Positions 54,504-63,391 of a DNA stretch of 64,000 nucleotides are shown here, one piece after another (positions within the stretch are counted from its first letter, which is position 1; every line of letters begins with the position of its first letter). A program made the position numbers and the translations under genes. A model generated the notes under the pieces. It did no database searches. It saw only the letters and a program-made list of their open reading frames with translations, and was not told where the DNA came from. Origin of the DNA: Sinorhizobium meliloti (GTDB lineage Bacteria; Pseudomonadota; Alphaproteobacteria; Rhizobiales; Rhizobiaceae); assembly GCF_035610345.1 (NCBI RefSeq), contig NZ_CP141212.1, positions 1,989,976 to 2,053,975 on the forward strand, read 5' to 3'.

Positions 54504-55568
54504 TCACGCGAGCGCCGAAATCGCTGCGCGCACGGCGGGCTCGTCCATGTCATGCAGTCCGATGACGACGAGACGCGTGCCACGTGTTTCGCCGGAAGCC
54601 CATGCGCGGTCGAAATACTGGTCGATGCGGCTGCCGACCGCCTGGACCAAGAGGCGCATCGGCTTGCCCGGAACGTCGACGAAGCCCTTGAGGCGCAGCA
54701 CGTCGTGCTCTGAGATGACGCCTTTGAGCTTTTCGATGAAAGCGCCAGGGTCGGCTATGGCGCCAAGCTCTACGACGAAGCTGTCGAACTCGTCATGATC
54801 ATGCTCCTCGCCTGCCTCATGCTCCATCTCGTGGTGAGACTTGCGGTTGACGATATCGCCCTCCGTACCCACTCCGAGCCCGAGCAGGATGGCGGCGGCT
54901 ACCTCGCCGTTCCTCGCCTCGATCATCGTCGGCTTGCGGCTGATGCGGGAGGCCACCTCTTCGCGCACGGACTGCAGCCCCGCGGCGTCGATAAGGTCCG
55001 TCTTGTTGAGAACGATGAGGTCCGCGGCGGTGAGCTGATCCTCGAAAAGTTCTTCAAGCGGGCTCTCGTGGTCGAGATTATCGTCGCCGACGCGCAGCGC
55101 GTCTACCTTGTCGTGATCATCGGCAAAGCGGCCCGCGGCGACCGCCGCACTATCGACGACGGTGACGACGCCGTCGACCGTTACCTCGCTGCGGATGTCC
55201 GGCCAGTTGAATGCGGCGACGAGCGGCTGCGGCAGCGCCAGTCCGGAGGTTTCGATGATGATATGATCCGGCCGGTTGTCCCTCTCGAGCAGCTTCGTCA
55301 TGGTCGGGATGAAGTCGTCGGCGACGGTGCAGCAGATGCAGCCATTGGTTAGTTCGATGATGTCCTCTTCCGAGCAGGCTTCCGCTCCGCAGCCCTTCAG
55401 CACATCGCCGTCAACCCCGAGATCACCGAATTCGTTGATGATCAGCGCGATGCGCTTGCCGTCGGCATTCTGCAGCAGGTTGCGGATCATCGTCGTCTTG
55501 CCGGCACCGAGAAAGCCGGTGATGACGGTAGCCGGTATTTTGCCCTGCGGCGCCCTTGCGAGTGTCAT
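54504..55568 (-). CDS. cobW: CobW, G3E-family GTPase metallochaperone
   Basis: 354-residue GTPase thought to deliver cobalt to the chelatase. The P-loop is ITGFLGAGKTTMIRNLL near residue 17, the metal-binding CxCC motif occurs in LTNGCICCTVADDF near residue 73, the guanine-specificity motif is LNKTDLID, and a His/Asp/Glu-rich stretch (HHEMEHEAGEEHDHDEFD) lies near residue 240. Spaced three bases from cobP and about 40 from cobN. Confidence 0.95.
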   Translation of the reverse strand: MTLARAPQGKIPATVITGFLGAGKTTMIRNLLQNADGKRIALIINEFGDLGVDGDVLKGCGAEACSEEDIIELTNGCICCTVADDFIPTMTKLLERDNRPDHIIIETSGLALPQPLVAAFNWPDIRSEVTVDGVVTVVDSAAVAAGRFADDHDKVDALRVGDDNLDHESPLEELFEDQLTAADLIVLNKTDLIDAAGLQSVREEVASRISRKPTMIEARNGEVAAAILLGLGVGTEGDIVNRKSHHEMEHEAGEEHDHDEFDSFVVELGAIADPGAFIEKLKGVISEHDVLRLKGFVDVPGKPMRLLVQAVGSRIDQYFDRAWASGETRGTRLVVIGLHDMDEPAVRAAISALA

Positions 55569-55571
55569 GAA

Positions 55572-56099
55572 TCAACCCTTCATTTTCAGCGGCAGTCCGG
55601 CCGCGACAAAGTAAACTTCTGCGGATTTCTCCGCCACGATCTGGTGGAGCCGGCCGGCGTGATCGCGAAAGTCGCGCGCCATCCGGTTTTCCGGGACGAT
55701 CCCGAGACCGACCTCATTAGAGACGAAAACGAGTCGCGAGCGCGCCGCGGGCAGAAAGGCGGCGAGCGCGGCGAATTCGGCGGCCATGTCGCGCTCCTCC
55801 ATCATCAGATTGGTCACCCACAGGGTCAGGCAGTCTATGAGGACAGCCCGGCCGGGCTCATCGATGCGGCGAAGCAGCCCCACGAGATCGAGCGGTTCCT
55901 CGTGGGTGCTCCAACCCTTCCCCTGCCGAGTAGCCTGGTGAAGGGCGATGCGTTCCCGCATCTCCTCGTCGAACGCCCGGCCGGTCGCAAGATAGTGCAT
56001 CGGAGACCCGGTGGCCTCGACGAGTTTTTCCGCGAAGGTGGATTTTCCCGAACGCGCGCCGCCAAGCACGAGGATCGGGCCGAGATTGGAAATGTCCAT
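55572..56099 (-). CDS. cobP: Adenosylcobinamide kinase / guanylyltransferase CobP
   Basis: 175-residue bifunctional enzyme phosphorylating and guanylylating adenosylcobinamide in nucleotide-loop assembly. The P-loop is [19 protein letters not shown] near residue 10. [20 protein letters not shown] and the active His occur before [23 protein letters not shown] and [17 protein letters not shown] follow. First gene of the operon, about 135 bases downstream of the riboswitch core. Confidence 0.95.
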   Translation of the reverse strand: MDISNLGPILVLGGARSGKSTFAEKLVEATGSPMHYLATGRAFDEEMRERIALHQATRQGKGWSTHEEPLDLVGLLRRIDEPGRAVLIDCLTLWVTNLMMEERDMAAEFAALAAFLPAARSRLVFVSNEVGLGIVPENRMARDFRDHAGRLHQIVAEKSAEVYFVAAGLPLKMKG

Positions 56100-56160
56100 A
56101 CCGCCTGCCCTAGAGAAGGCTATAGCGGCAACGGCGCGCGCCGAGAACGCGTTGGATCGA

Positions 56161-56253
56161 AGACCTGTGAGCCACGACAACCTCCGTGCTGGCATCGGGG
56201 AGCATCTCCCCTCGGGCGGAATGCCCTGACGGATGGCAGGTCTCCTGGCTCAC
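56161..56253 (-). promoter_or_regulatory. Candidate expression platform of the B12 riboswitch
   Basis: Minus strand TGGCTCACAGGTCT (56161-56174) is complementary in two blocks to the conserved riboswitch 3' end: GTGAGCCA (56246-56253) and AGACCTG (56237-56243). A third hairpin GGGGAG/CTCCCC (56197-56211) lies between. Ligand-dependent switching between these pairings is inferred. Confidence 0.5.
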
Positions 56254-56616
56254 GGCGTCACGATCCTCATGGCCGCACGTTCGACGAACCGGCTCGGCCC
56301 GAAAAACGATGCGGCAAAAGACCGAACGGGCTCGCCTCGCCTTCCCGGCGTTTGCGGCATCGCGAAAGGCGGACGATTCGTAGAAGAAGAGGCGTCCTGC
56401 CTGGCTCATCGCAATGCCACGCCAGTGGCTTTTCCGACATGCCGCCAAACTTCACGAGACTGCCCCATGCAGCGCGTGGAAATCCGGCGGAATGCCCGAT
56501 GGCGAACCCTGACCGTTCTACAGTCGCGGGGTCGGCTGCGATAAGGGCGCCCGGCGTGGGTCCGCCCCGTCGCATTCCCATTTACTCCCTCGCCCCACCT
56601 CGGCACGAGGGAACCA
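56235..56616 (-). ncRNA. Cobalamin (B12) riboswitch
   Basis: Minus-strand order of conserved blocks: GGTTCCCT (near 56616), TGGGAAT (56574-56580), CGCAGCCGACCCCGCGACTG ending near 56520, GCCACTGGC (56421-56429), CCGGGAAGGC (56339-56348), and GAGCCAGGAGACCTGCC (56235-56251). These are the hallmarks of the B12 element that shuts off synthesis genes when adenosylcobalamin is abundant. Two stretches are longer than usual: about 90 bases between the ACTGT block and GCCACTG, and about 75 between GCCACTG and GGGAAGG, implying long peripheral stems. It controls cobPWNO and the EamA gene. Confidence 0.88.
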
Positions 56617-56862
56617 TCCATACTGCGTTAATTATGAAGCGGCGGCGGCAAAGTCAATCGACGGCCTGCGACACCGGGACCGCCGATTACGGCAGATATG
56701 CGCTTTCGCGCCGGCTACCCCGAACGGGTAGGCAGACACTTCCGGCCCGGCCATGATAAGAATGAATGCTTGGGGTCCGGCGACATTGTGTCGATCCGGT
56801 TATCATTCACGTTCATGATCCGCGGACCACGTCGGCCGCAGGAGATCATCGTGGAGGGTGCG
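56617..56862. other. Intergenic region, riboswitch / FecR-domain gene
   Basis: About 245 bases holding the divergent promoters of the cob operon and the FecR-domain gene. AT-rich TGCGTTAATTATGAAG at 56622-56638 may be part of the cob promoter. No further feature recognised. Confidence 0.4.
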
Positions 56863-57771
56863 ATGTTTCACTTGCGTCGTGCCGCAATCGCTGCTTTGGG
56901 CGCAGCGTTTTACGGTTCCATGCCGACGATTGCCGCCGAACCGGTTGGAGAAGCGGTCCGGATCAGGACGGTCGTCACCGGCAGCGGCGGGCCGCTCGTG
57001 GAGCGGGACGCTGTTCACCGGGACGAGCGAATAAGCACGTCCAGATCTGGGCTCGGCCAGTTCGTGTTCCGCGACGGCAGTAAATTGGCGGTGGGGGCAG
57101 GCTCTTCCGTCGTCATCGACAAGTTCGTCTTCAACGATTCGAAATCGGTGCAGCAACTCACCGTCGCCGCCGCCAAAGGCACGTTTCGTTGGATCAGCGG
57201 AAATTCGAAGCACTCGGCCTATCAGATCTTGACGCCTGCCGGAACGATCGGCGTACGCGGAACCGTGTTCGACTTCTACATCGGCAACGACGGAACGACG
57301 GCGATCGTTCTCCTGGAGGGCGCGGCCCGGTTCTGCGGCCCGGCGGGATGCCAGCAGCTCACCCGACGCTGCGATTGCGTGATCGCAAAGCGCGACGGCA
57401 CCATGACGGACACGCACAAGGCCGGTCGCCGCACACTGGCGACACTCGGAAACCGGAAGGCCTTGCCCTTTCTTTCGGGCGACCAAAGACTTTCTGCCTC
57501 CTTCGGCAGCATGAGCGGCAGTTGCGGTATTTCAGCCGCGATCGAGATCAAACCGACCACGCCGGAACGGGCGCGGCCGCCCGAAAAAGCAAGCCCGCAA
57601 AAGGCGCCCCGCCCGGGCAAGACGCCCAGCAACGAGCCGGGCAAACGTGGCCTCGACAAGGGGAAGAAGGGGCAGGACACGGGCAAGAAGGGGCAGGACA
57701 CCGGCAAGAAGGGCCAGGATACCGGCAAGAACGGGCAAGTGGATACAGGCACGAAGAAGGGCCGCGGTTAG
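56863..57771 (+). CDS. Secreted FecR-domain protein with C-terminal heptapeptide repeats
   Basis: 302 residues. A signal peptide (MFHLRRAAIAALGAAFYGSM, cleavage near TIAAEP) is followed by a FecR-type beta-rich domain (GLGQFVFRDGSKLAVGAGSS, ILTPAGTIGVRGTVFDFYIG), then a Cys-containing segment and a Pro/Lys/Gly-rich tail. The tail ends in three GKKGQDT repeats and degenerate copies, strongly basic. The ATG at 56863 follows GGAGGG. FecR domains often occur near CHASE2 cyclases in alphaproteobacteria, and one is encoded convergently 61 bases away. Probably periplasmic; ligand unknown. Confidence 0.82.
   Translation: MFHLRRAAIAALGAAFYGSMPTIAAEPVGEAVRIRTVVTGSGGPLVERDAVHRDERISTSRSGLGQFVFRDGSKLAVGAGSSVVIDKFVFNDSKSVQQLTVAAAKGTFRWISGNSKHSAYQILTPAGTIGVRGTVFDFYIGNDGTTAIVLLEGAARFCGPAGCQQLTRRCDCVIAKRDGTMTDTHKAGRRTLATLGNRKALPFLSGDQRLSASFGSMSGSCGISAAIEIKPTTPERARPPEKASPQKAPRPGKTPSNEPGKRGLDKGKKGQDTGKKGQDTGKKGQDTGKNGQVDTGTKKGRG
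57661..57747 (+). repeat. 21-base in-frame tandem repeat in the FecR-domain gene
   Basis: Three units of 21 bases (57661-57681, 57682-57702, 57703-57723), each coding GKKGQDT, and a fourth 24-base unit coding GKNGQVDT. Near identity suggests recent duplication and possible length variation between strains. Confidence 0.85.
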
Positions 57772-57832
57772 AGCACCAGGAAAAGTGTGTAACGGTTTTC
57801 CGTCCGGAAGTGCGTTGGATCAAATGGTCTCT

Positions 57833-60010
57833 CTATTCGGCGGATCTGACTTCGTCTGCGAACGGCAAAGGTTCACCGGCAAAGTGGTCTGTCCGGCGCC
57901 CGATGCGGCGGTAGAAATCCGATAATCCCCCGCACAGAGCCGGAGCCTTGAGCTTTGCGGCATTGACGAGTTCTCTGCGGGGCCGTGACCTTAAACGCAT
58001 CGCCCCGATCAACTGTTCATGAATGCGCTGCAGCTCGGAAAACTCGGCCGAAGCGGCCATATGCTCGTCACCGATCACGGCGTATACGCGCGTTCGCGTG
58101 CTCTTGCCTTTCAGCGCCAGCGCCCCCGCCTCCAGCACGGCGTACCGTTCGCCCAAATCCGCCGTCGTCTCGGATATCAGAATATCGAAGCCGACGTCCT
58201 TGCAGGCGGCCTCGATCCGGGCGGCAACGTTGACCGCGTCGCCGACGGCCGAATAGTTGAAGTGCATCTCCGCTCCCATATTGCCGACGCAGGCAAGCCC
58301 GGTATGGATCCCCACACCGATCGCCACTTTTTGGTCGCTCCCGAAGCCGAAGGCGTCGCTCTCGTTGAGGCGGGCGAGCGTCTCGCGCATGGCCAAGGCG
58401 GCGCGGATGGCTTTGCCGGGGTGATCGGCGACGTCGACGGGCGCATTCCAGAACGCCATGATCGAATCGCCGATGAACTTGTCCAGCGTGCCCTCATTGG
58501 CGATGACATGGCGGCTCAGCGCGTCGAGAAGCGTGTTGAGAAACCGGACCACCTCTCCCGGCGTCAGGCGCTCGCTGATCTCCGTGAAGTTGCGCACGTC
58601 GACGAACATGATCGTCAACTCACGATCGTCGCCGCCGAGACGCAGGGCGTCATGCGTATGCTCGATGCGATAGAGGAGCGAGGGCGACAGGTACTGGCCA
58701 AAGGCGCGCCGAACCACGCGCCGCTCCCGGTCTATGACCAGGAAACGATAGGCGGTTGCCGCAAAATGGGTGATCGATCCGGCAAGGATCGGAGCCAGAG
58801 GGTCGAATAGCAGACCTGCATAGAGGAAGGCTGACCAGGAGGCCGCGAGGGCCAGCGCGGTTATCAGAAGGCCGCAGGCAAGCGCGACGGCCGGGCTGAC
58901 GAAGGTGGTCAGCAGGACGAGCAGGCTGCCTGCAGCCGCGATCGCAAGGATTTCCAGCCCGTCCGCCCAATCCGGACGGGAGAGAAAACGGCCCGAGAGA
59001 ACCTGTTCGACAGTCTGCGCGTGCAGCGACACGCCGGGCACGTCGTGTCCAAGAGCCGTGGTGCGGATGTCCTGCAGGCCTGCTGCCGACGTGCCCACGA
59101 ATACGATACTGCCTTCGATCGCTGCCCTCGTTTCGGCGGAAACTCCGCCGGGCGCCAGCATCCGGCCGGCAGAGACATATCTTTCACCGCGATCGGGACT
59201 GACATAGAGCCAGAGTTCGCCCGCCGCGGTCACCGGCACCACGAATTCGCCGACCTTTATCAGCGTGATGGTATCAGCCGCATCCGGAGCACCCGCTACG
59301 ATGTAGGTGGAAGCGCCCTGAGCCACGCGCAGCGCTTCGAGGGCCAGGTTCGGATAGAGTTGCTCGCCATCGCTCAACAGCAGCGGGACGGCGCGCACAA
59401 CGGCCGACGGCCTGCCGGGATTGAGGCTGATATGGCCCAGGCCCACGGCACTGGCTTCGAGTTGTGGCCTCAAAGGAGTCGCAGCCGTAAGCCGCGGCGG
59501 CGCATCGAGCGGGCTTTCGCCGGTGAAGGCGAAACCCGCTTTCACCGGCGGCCGGTAGTTGCCTGCGTTGGAAAGGCCGAAACCGAGCACGACCGGCCGG
59601 TCGGCGATCGATCGGGAGAGTATCTCGTCATTGTCCGGCAGCCGCTCAAGGAGCGCCGGATCGACCCCGGCGACATCGCGCATGACGCTGCGCGGCGAAA
59701 GACGGTCGGGTTCGGAGAACAGGATGTCGAAGGCTATCACCGCCGCCCCCATTTCCGAGAGCCGGTCGACCAGTGCGGCAACGCGGTCGCGCGGCCACGG
59801 CCACTGGCCGAACTCTTTCAGCGATGCCTCGTCGATGTCGACGACGCGAACCGGAACGTCCTCGAAGCTGCGCGGCGCCAGGCGCTGATACTCGTCGAAA
59901 GTGAGATCGCGGGCGAGACGCAAAAGTGGCGGATCGCTTGCGCGCAGCACGGTGAGCGCCGCGACGATCACCAGGCCGATAATGACCCCTATTAGCTGCG
60001 TGCGTGCCAT
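57833..60010 (-). CDS. CHASE2-domain class III adenylate cyclase
   Basis: 725 residues. Membrane helix near the N-terminus, an extracytoplasmic CHASE2 sensor (about 40-330; VPVRVVDIDEASLKEFGQWP, VFVGTSAAGLQDIRTT), three closely spaced membrane helices (about 345-430), then a class III cyclase domain: ELTIMFVDVRNFTEISERLT with the metal-binding Asp, DKFIGDSIMAFWNAPVD, FNYSAVGDAVNVAARIEAAC. It should make cAMP in response to a periplasmic cue. ATG at 60010 (MARTQLIGVIIG) is preferred; a GTG twelve codons upstream is possible. Confidence 0.92.
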   Translation of the reverse strand: MARTQLIGVIIGLVIVAALTVLRASDPPLLRLARDLTFDEYQRLAPRSFEDVPVRVVDIDEASLKEFGQWPWPRDRVAALVDRLSEMGAAVIAFDILFSEPDRLSPRSVMRDVAGVDPALLERLPDNDEILSRSIADRPVVLGFGLSNAGNYRPPVKAGFAFTGESPLDAPPRLTAATPLRPQLEASAVGLGHISLNPGRPSAVVRAVPLLLSDGEQLYPNLALEALRVAQGASTYIVAGAPDAADTITLIKVGEFVVPVTAAGELWLYVSPDRGERYVSAGRMLAPGGVSAETRAAIEGSIVFVGTSAAGLQDIRTTALGHDVPGVSLHAQTVEQVLSGRFLSRPDWADGLEILAIAAAGSLLVLLTTFVSPAVALACGLLITALALAASWSAFLYAGLLFDPLAPILAGSITHFAATAYRFLVIDRERRVVRRAFGQYLSPSLLYRIEHTHDALRLGGDDRELTIMFVDVRNFTEISERLTPGEVVRFLNTLLDALSRHVIANEGTLDKFIGDSIMAFWNAPVDVADHPGKAIRAALAMRETLARLNESDAFGFGSDQKVAIGVGIHTGLACVGNMGAEMHFNYSAVGDAVNVAARIEAACKDVGFDILISETTADLGERYAVLEAGALALKGKSTRTRVYAVIGDEHMAASAEFSELQRIHEQLIGAMRLRSRPRRELVNAAKLKAPALCGGLSDFYRRIGRRTDHFAGEPLPFADEVRSAE

Positions 60011-60134
60011 GGCAGCGCCCTTCGCCCGGACGCCGTCGCCATGCACAGCGGCGAAGAGGTCGTCCTACCCCAAAACCATGCTGCATTTTTCGCAAGGCGT
60101 ATGCAACGGAGAACGTGACGACGGGTGTAAAGCC

Positions 60135-60950
60135 TCAGGTCCCGGTTGGAAGCACCTTGTCGAGAAATGCAAGCATGGCGCCGTTGAACACGTCGGGCCT
60201 CTGCAGCGGCGCAAAGTGGCTGACGTGTTCAAGCGCGATCAAGTCGGCTGCGGGAATGCTCCGGGCGAGATATTGGGCGTGCTCTCTCTTTATGAACTCG
60301 TCGTTCTCGGCCTGCACGATCGCGACCGGCACTCGGATGCCGGCGAGGTCGCCCGCCGAGTAATTGGGTTGTGTACTCATCATCTCGCTGACGGCCGAGA
60401 CGAAGTCATCGAACTCATCAGGCGTCGCCGACAATTCGGCATAGTCTTTCCGGTGCCGGGCGAAGCAACGGTCGATAACGGGAGTGGCCTCGAATTCTGT
60501 CGCGCCGCTCGGGTCCATGTTGCAGGCGAAGAAGAAGACGCCGGCAACGCGCGTTGGAGCCTCGCTCGCAAGCACGAGGCCGATGCACGCTCCGTCGCTC
60601 CAGCCCACCACGGCGAACTTCTGAAGCCCCAGCATGTCGGTGACGGCAAGGACGTCGGACGCCATCATTTCGTAGCTGTAGGGCCGTTCATCGCGCGTGC
60701 TGCGCCCATGTCCGCGGCTGTCGATGAGCACGACGCGACGGCCGGCCTCAAGAAGCGGCGCAAGCTGATAGCCCCAATTGCCGCTGTGGCCGAGGCCGCC
60801 GTGCAACAGGACCACCGGTGCTCCCGCGCCATATGTCGAATACCATATCCGGGCGCCATCGCGCTCCACATAGCCCTGCTCCGCGGCCGGAGGCAGAGCC
60901 GGTGCGCCCTGGGCTTCGAACTGCCGAAGATCGTCGTCGTATTGCTGCAT
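60135..60950 (-). CDS. Alpha/beta-fold hydrolase
   Basis: 271 residues. Oxyanion segment VVLLHGGLGHSGNWGYQLAP, DSRGHGRSTRDERPYSYEMM, nucleophile Ser in VVGWSDGACIGLVLA, acid in VQAENDEFIKREH and base His in LEHVSHFAPLQRPDV complete the triad. Substrate unknown (ester, lactone or other). The ATG at 60950 follows AAAGGATCG. Lies between the cyclase and cobQ genes, about 90 bases from cobQ; whether it is co-transcribed with cobQ is unclear. Confidence 0.88.
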   Translation of the reverse strand: MQQYDDDLRQFEAQGAPALPPAAEQGYVERDGARIWYSTYGAGAPVVLLHGGLGHSGNWGYQLAPLLEAGRRVVLIDSRGHGRSTRDERPYSYEMMASDVLAVTDMLGLQKFAVVGWSDGACIGLVLASEAPTRVAGVFFFACNMDPSGATEFEATPVIDRCFARHRKDYAELSATPDEFDDFVSAVSEMMSTQPNYSAGDLAGIRVPVAIVQAENDEFIKREHAQYLARSIPAADLIALEHVSHFAPLQRPDVFNGAMLAFLDKVLPTGT

Positions 60951-61041
60951 TTCGATCCTTTCAACGAGCCGTTTTCTGCGCTTCAGACACGATACGGTCC
61001 GGGTGAGAAATGCCGAAAGGGCACGCCTCGTCCGGCCGGCC

Positions 61042-62496
61042 CTACCCCAAAAGCGTGCCGAGCCATGTCCGATCGAGTACCGCTTCGAGTTCCCCGGCAA
61101 TCTCGTCGAGAGCCGCATCCACCGACTGGCGGTAATTGCCTCCCCCGCCTTCGATACCGAAGCTCTTGAGCAACGCGGAACGGTAGGCGTCGCTTGCGAA
61201 AAGACCGTGCAGATAGGTGCCCATCACGCGGCCGTCCGCCGACATCGCTCCATCCGGGCGGCCGTCGATCTCGACCGGCGCGCGGCTGCAATCGGCGCCG
61301 GTCGTCTTGCCGAGATGGATTTCGTAGCCTTCGAGCGCGACGTCGTATTCTCGCGACCAGGCGCGGCTGTTGCGAACCGTCTTTTCCGGAGCCATCTCCG
61401 TCTCGACGGAAAGCAGCCCCAGCCCCTCAATCGCGCGCTTGCCGCCCTCGATACCGAGCGGATCGGTAACCCGGCTTCCGAGCATCTGATAGCCGCCGCA
61501 GATACCGACGACCCGCCCACCGCGGCGCATATGCCGGTCGAGGTCCCGGTCCCAGCCCTGCCTGCGGAAATCCTCCAGATCGGCAATGGTGGACTTCGAG
61601 CCGGGTATGACGACGAGGCCCGCATCGTCTGGAAGCGGCGCCCCCGGCCGAACGAAGACGATGTCGACGTCCGGCTCCACGGCCAGGGGATCGAGATCGT
61701 CGAAATTGGCGATCCGCGACAGGACGGGGACCGCGACCTTCAGCGCCTTGCCGCCGCCCCGAGTCAGCCTCTCGAGGACGACGGAGTCTTCGGCAGGCAG
61801 CCGCCCGGCACTTTTCAGCCAGGGCACGACGCCGAAGCAAGGCCAGCCGGTAAACTGGCGGACCGATGCGATGCCGTCGTCGAAGAGCGTAACATCGCCG
61901 CGGAATTTGTTGATGAGGTAGCCGGTGACCATGCGCCGGTCGTTCTCCGGCAGGATCGCATGCGTGCCGACCAGGGACGCAATGACACCACCGCGGTCGA
62001 TATCGCCGACGAGAACGACGGGTACGTCAGCGCGGGTGGCAAAGCCCATATTGGCGATGTCGCCGGCGCGCAGATTGATCTCGGCCGGCGAACCGGCGCC
62101 TTCGACGATCACGAGATCGGCGCCGCCTGACACCTGCTCGAAACTCTCCATGACAGAGCCGAGGAGCCTTGGCTTGAGAGCCTGGTATTCCCTCCCCTTG
62201 GCCTGGCCGGCCACCTTGCCCTGGATGACGATCTGGCTGCCCACGTCCGATTGCGGCTTCAGGAGCACCGGGTTCATATGCACGGAGGACGGCACGCGTG
62301 CGGCAAGCGCCTGGAGCCATTGCGCACGGCCGATCTCGCCGCCGTCGTCGGCAACGGCGGCATTGTTCGACATGTTCTGGGGCTTGAACGGTTTTACGCT
62401 GAGGCCATGATTGGATGCGAGCCGGCAGAGGCCCGCCACCAGTACCGATTTTCCGACATCCGAGCCGGTTCCCTGCAGCATGATCTTGCGTGTCAT
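61042..62496 (-). CDS. cobQ: Adenosylcobyric acid synthase CobQ
   Basis: 484-residue glutamine-dependent amidase amidating side chains b, d, e and g. ATP-binding start IMLQGTGSDVGKSVLVAGLC, KPFKPQNMSNNAAVADDGGE, INKFRGDVTLFDDG; glutaminase Cys in VVGICGGYQMLGSRVTDPLG near residue 335 and His in MGTYLHGLFASDAY near residue 435. The start at 62496 is set by family N-terminus MTRKIMLQGT. Isolated from the other cob genes, and no riboswitch core was found upstream. Confidence 0.95.
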   Translation of the reverse strand: MTRKIMLQGTGSDVGKSVLVAGLCRLASNHGLSVKPFKPQNMSNNAAVADDGGEIGRAQWLQALAARVPSSVHMNPVLLKPQSDVGSQIVIQGKVAGQAKGREYQALKPRLLGSVMESFEQVSGGADLVIVEGAGSPAEINLRAGDIANMGFATRADVPVVLVGDIDRGGVIASLVGTHAILPENDRRMVTGYLINKFRGDVTLFDDGIASVRQFTGWPCFGVVPWLKSAGRLPAEDSVVLERLTRGGGKALKVAVPVLSRIANFDDLDPLAVEPDVDIVFVRPGAPLPDDAGLVVIPGSKSTIADLEDFRRQGWDRDLDRHMRRGGRVVGICGGYQMLGSRVTDPLGIEGGKRAIEGLGLLSVETEMAPEKTVRNSRAWSREYDVALEGYEIHLGKTTGADCSRAPVEIDGRPDGAMSADGRVMGTYLHGLFASDAYRSALLKSFGIEGGGGNYRQSVDAALDEIAGELEAVLDRTWLGTLLG

Positions 62497-62786
62497 GCCT
62501 TTCCCGTAGCATCGAAACCGCCTGCCGCAAAGCTCCGTCCCGACGCGATTCCCCCATGATTGCGTCACCGGCGTTCGCGGTGCGTTTCCGGCCTTCTTCA
62601 AGCGTTCTGGAGCGGGAGGATGAAACCTGTGTGCAGTTTTAATTTTTAGGATCTGAAAATTCTCGCGAGCTAGCTCAATTGCGACATGCGGTGCCGAGCC
62701 TGGCATTCAAGCCGTCGCGGCAAGAGCCTATATCCGCGCCATCGAAACCCGCCGGAAAATTGCCCGGTCTCCCAAGGTAGAAAGTC

Positions 62787-62930
62787 ATGCTGTTCGTTTT
62801 CGGCAAACCCAACTTCGTTCAGATCGCCTGGAACTCCAAGGCGCCGAACGGCCAGTCCCGCGTCCGCAATGTGGTCGCGGAAGCGCCGGTCGGCCCACTC
62901 GGCCTCATCCGCACGTCCAACGTCGGATAA
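62787..62930 (+). CDS. 47-residue hypothetical protein
   Basis: Begins MLFVFGKPNFVQIAWNSKAP and ends with LGLIRTSNVG. No signal peptide or clear helix; polar C-terminal half. The frame has coding-like third-position GC, and a strong terminator starts 18 bases past the stop, supporting a real transcription unit. The ribosome site (AAGG about 11 bases upstream) is weak. Function unknown. Confidence 0.55.
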   Translation: MLFVFGKPNFVQIAWNSKAPNGQSRVRNVVAEAPVGPLGLIRTSNVG

Positions 62931-62947
62931 AGCGCCACGTCCCGTTC

Positions 62948-62975
62948 GAAACCGCCCCCTTTTCGGGGCGGTTTC
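62948..62975 (+). terminator. Intrinsic terminator after the 47-residue gene
   Basis: Eleven-base perfect stem GAAACCGCCCC / GGGGCGGTTTC with a six-base loop CTTTTC, followed by TTC. Positioned just after the small gene. Confidence 0.8.
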
Positions 62976-63391
62976 TTCACGATTCCTGCCCTGAAATGCA
63001 AAAGCCGCACCCAACCGTTGGAACGGAAGGGTGCGGCGATCAGATCGTTCCGCTGAATATCGGGTCCGGTACGCACTACCTGATCCGGACCTGCGGCAGT
63101 CGCCCGCCGCAGGCAGACAATTATCCCCACAACCTTACCGGATCGTTATTGAGGCCTTAACCAAAGGTGAATTTCGGCGATTTCGCCGTTCGCGTCCTCG
63201 GTACCGCGAGCTCGTCGCGGCGCAATATGCCGCCGGCGACCGGCGCCGGATCGAAAAGGTTGATTTCTCGACGCGAACACTTAGGCTTGCCGCAATGACA
63301 ACGAAGTGGGCCGGCAGCTTCAGCGCGGGAGCGGTTAGGCGGCGCTCCATCGACCATGCGTGGCCGCAGTGACGTGAAGGTGTCGACGGAC
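62976..63391. other. Intergenic region before the betaine-type binding protein gene
   Basis: About 415 bases. Short frames here look non-coding. It presumably holds the promoter of the downstream ABC operon. No operator, RNA element or repeat was recognised. Confidence 0.4.

Noticed and set aside
62497..62786. Possible second B12 riboswitch upstream of cobQ
   Set aside because: A GGGAAAGGC string occurs just before cobQ, but the CCCCGCGACTGT and GCCACTG blocks and the 3' GAGCCAGGAGACC end are absent.
63135..63350. 71-codon minus-strand frame before the betaine-type receptor
   Set aside because: Ser/Arg-rich translation, no ribosome site, overlaps the likely promoter region.
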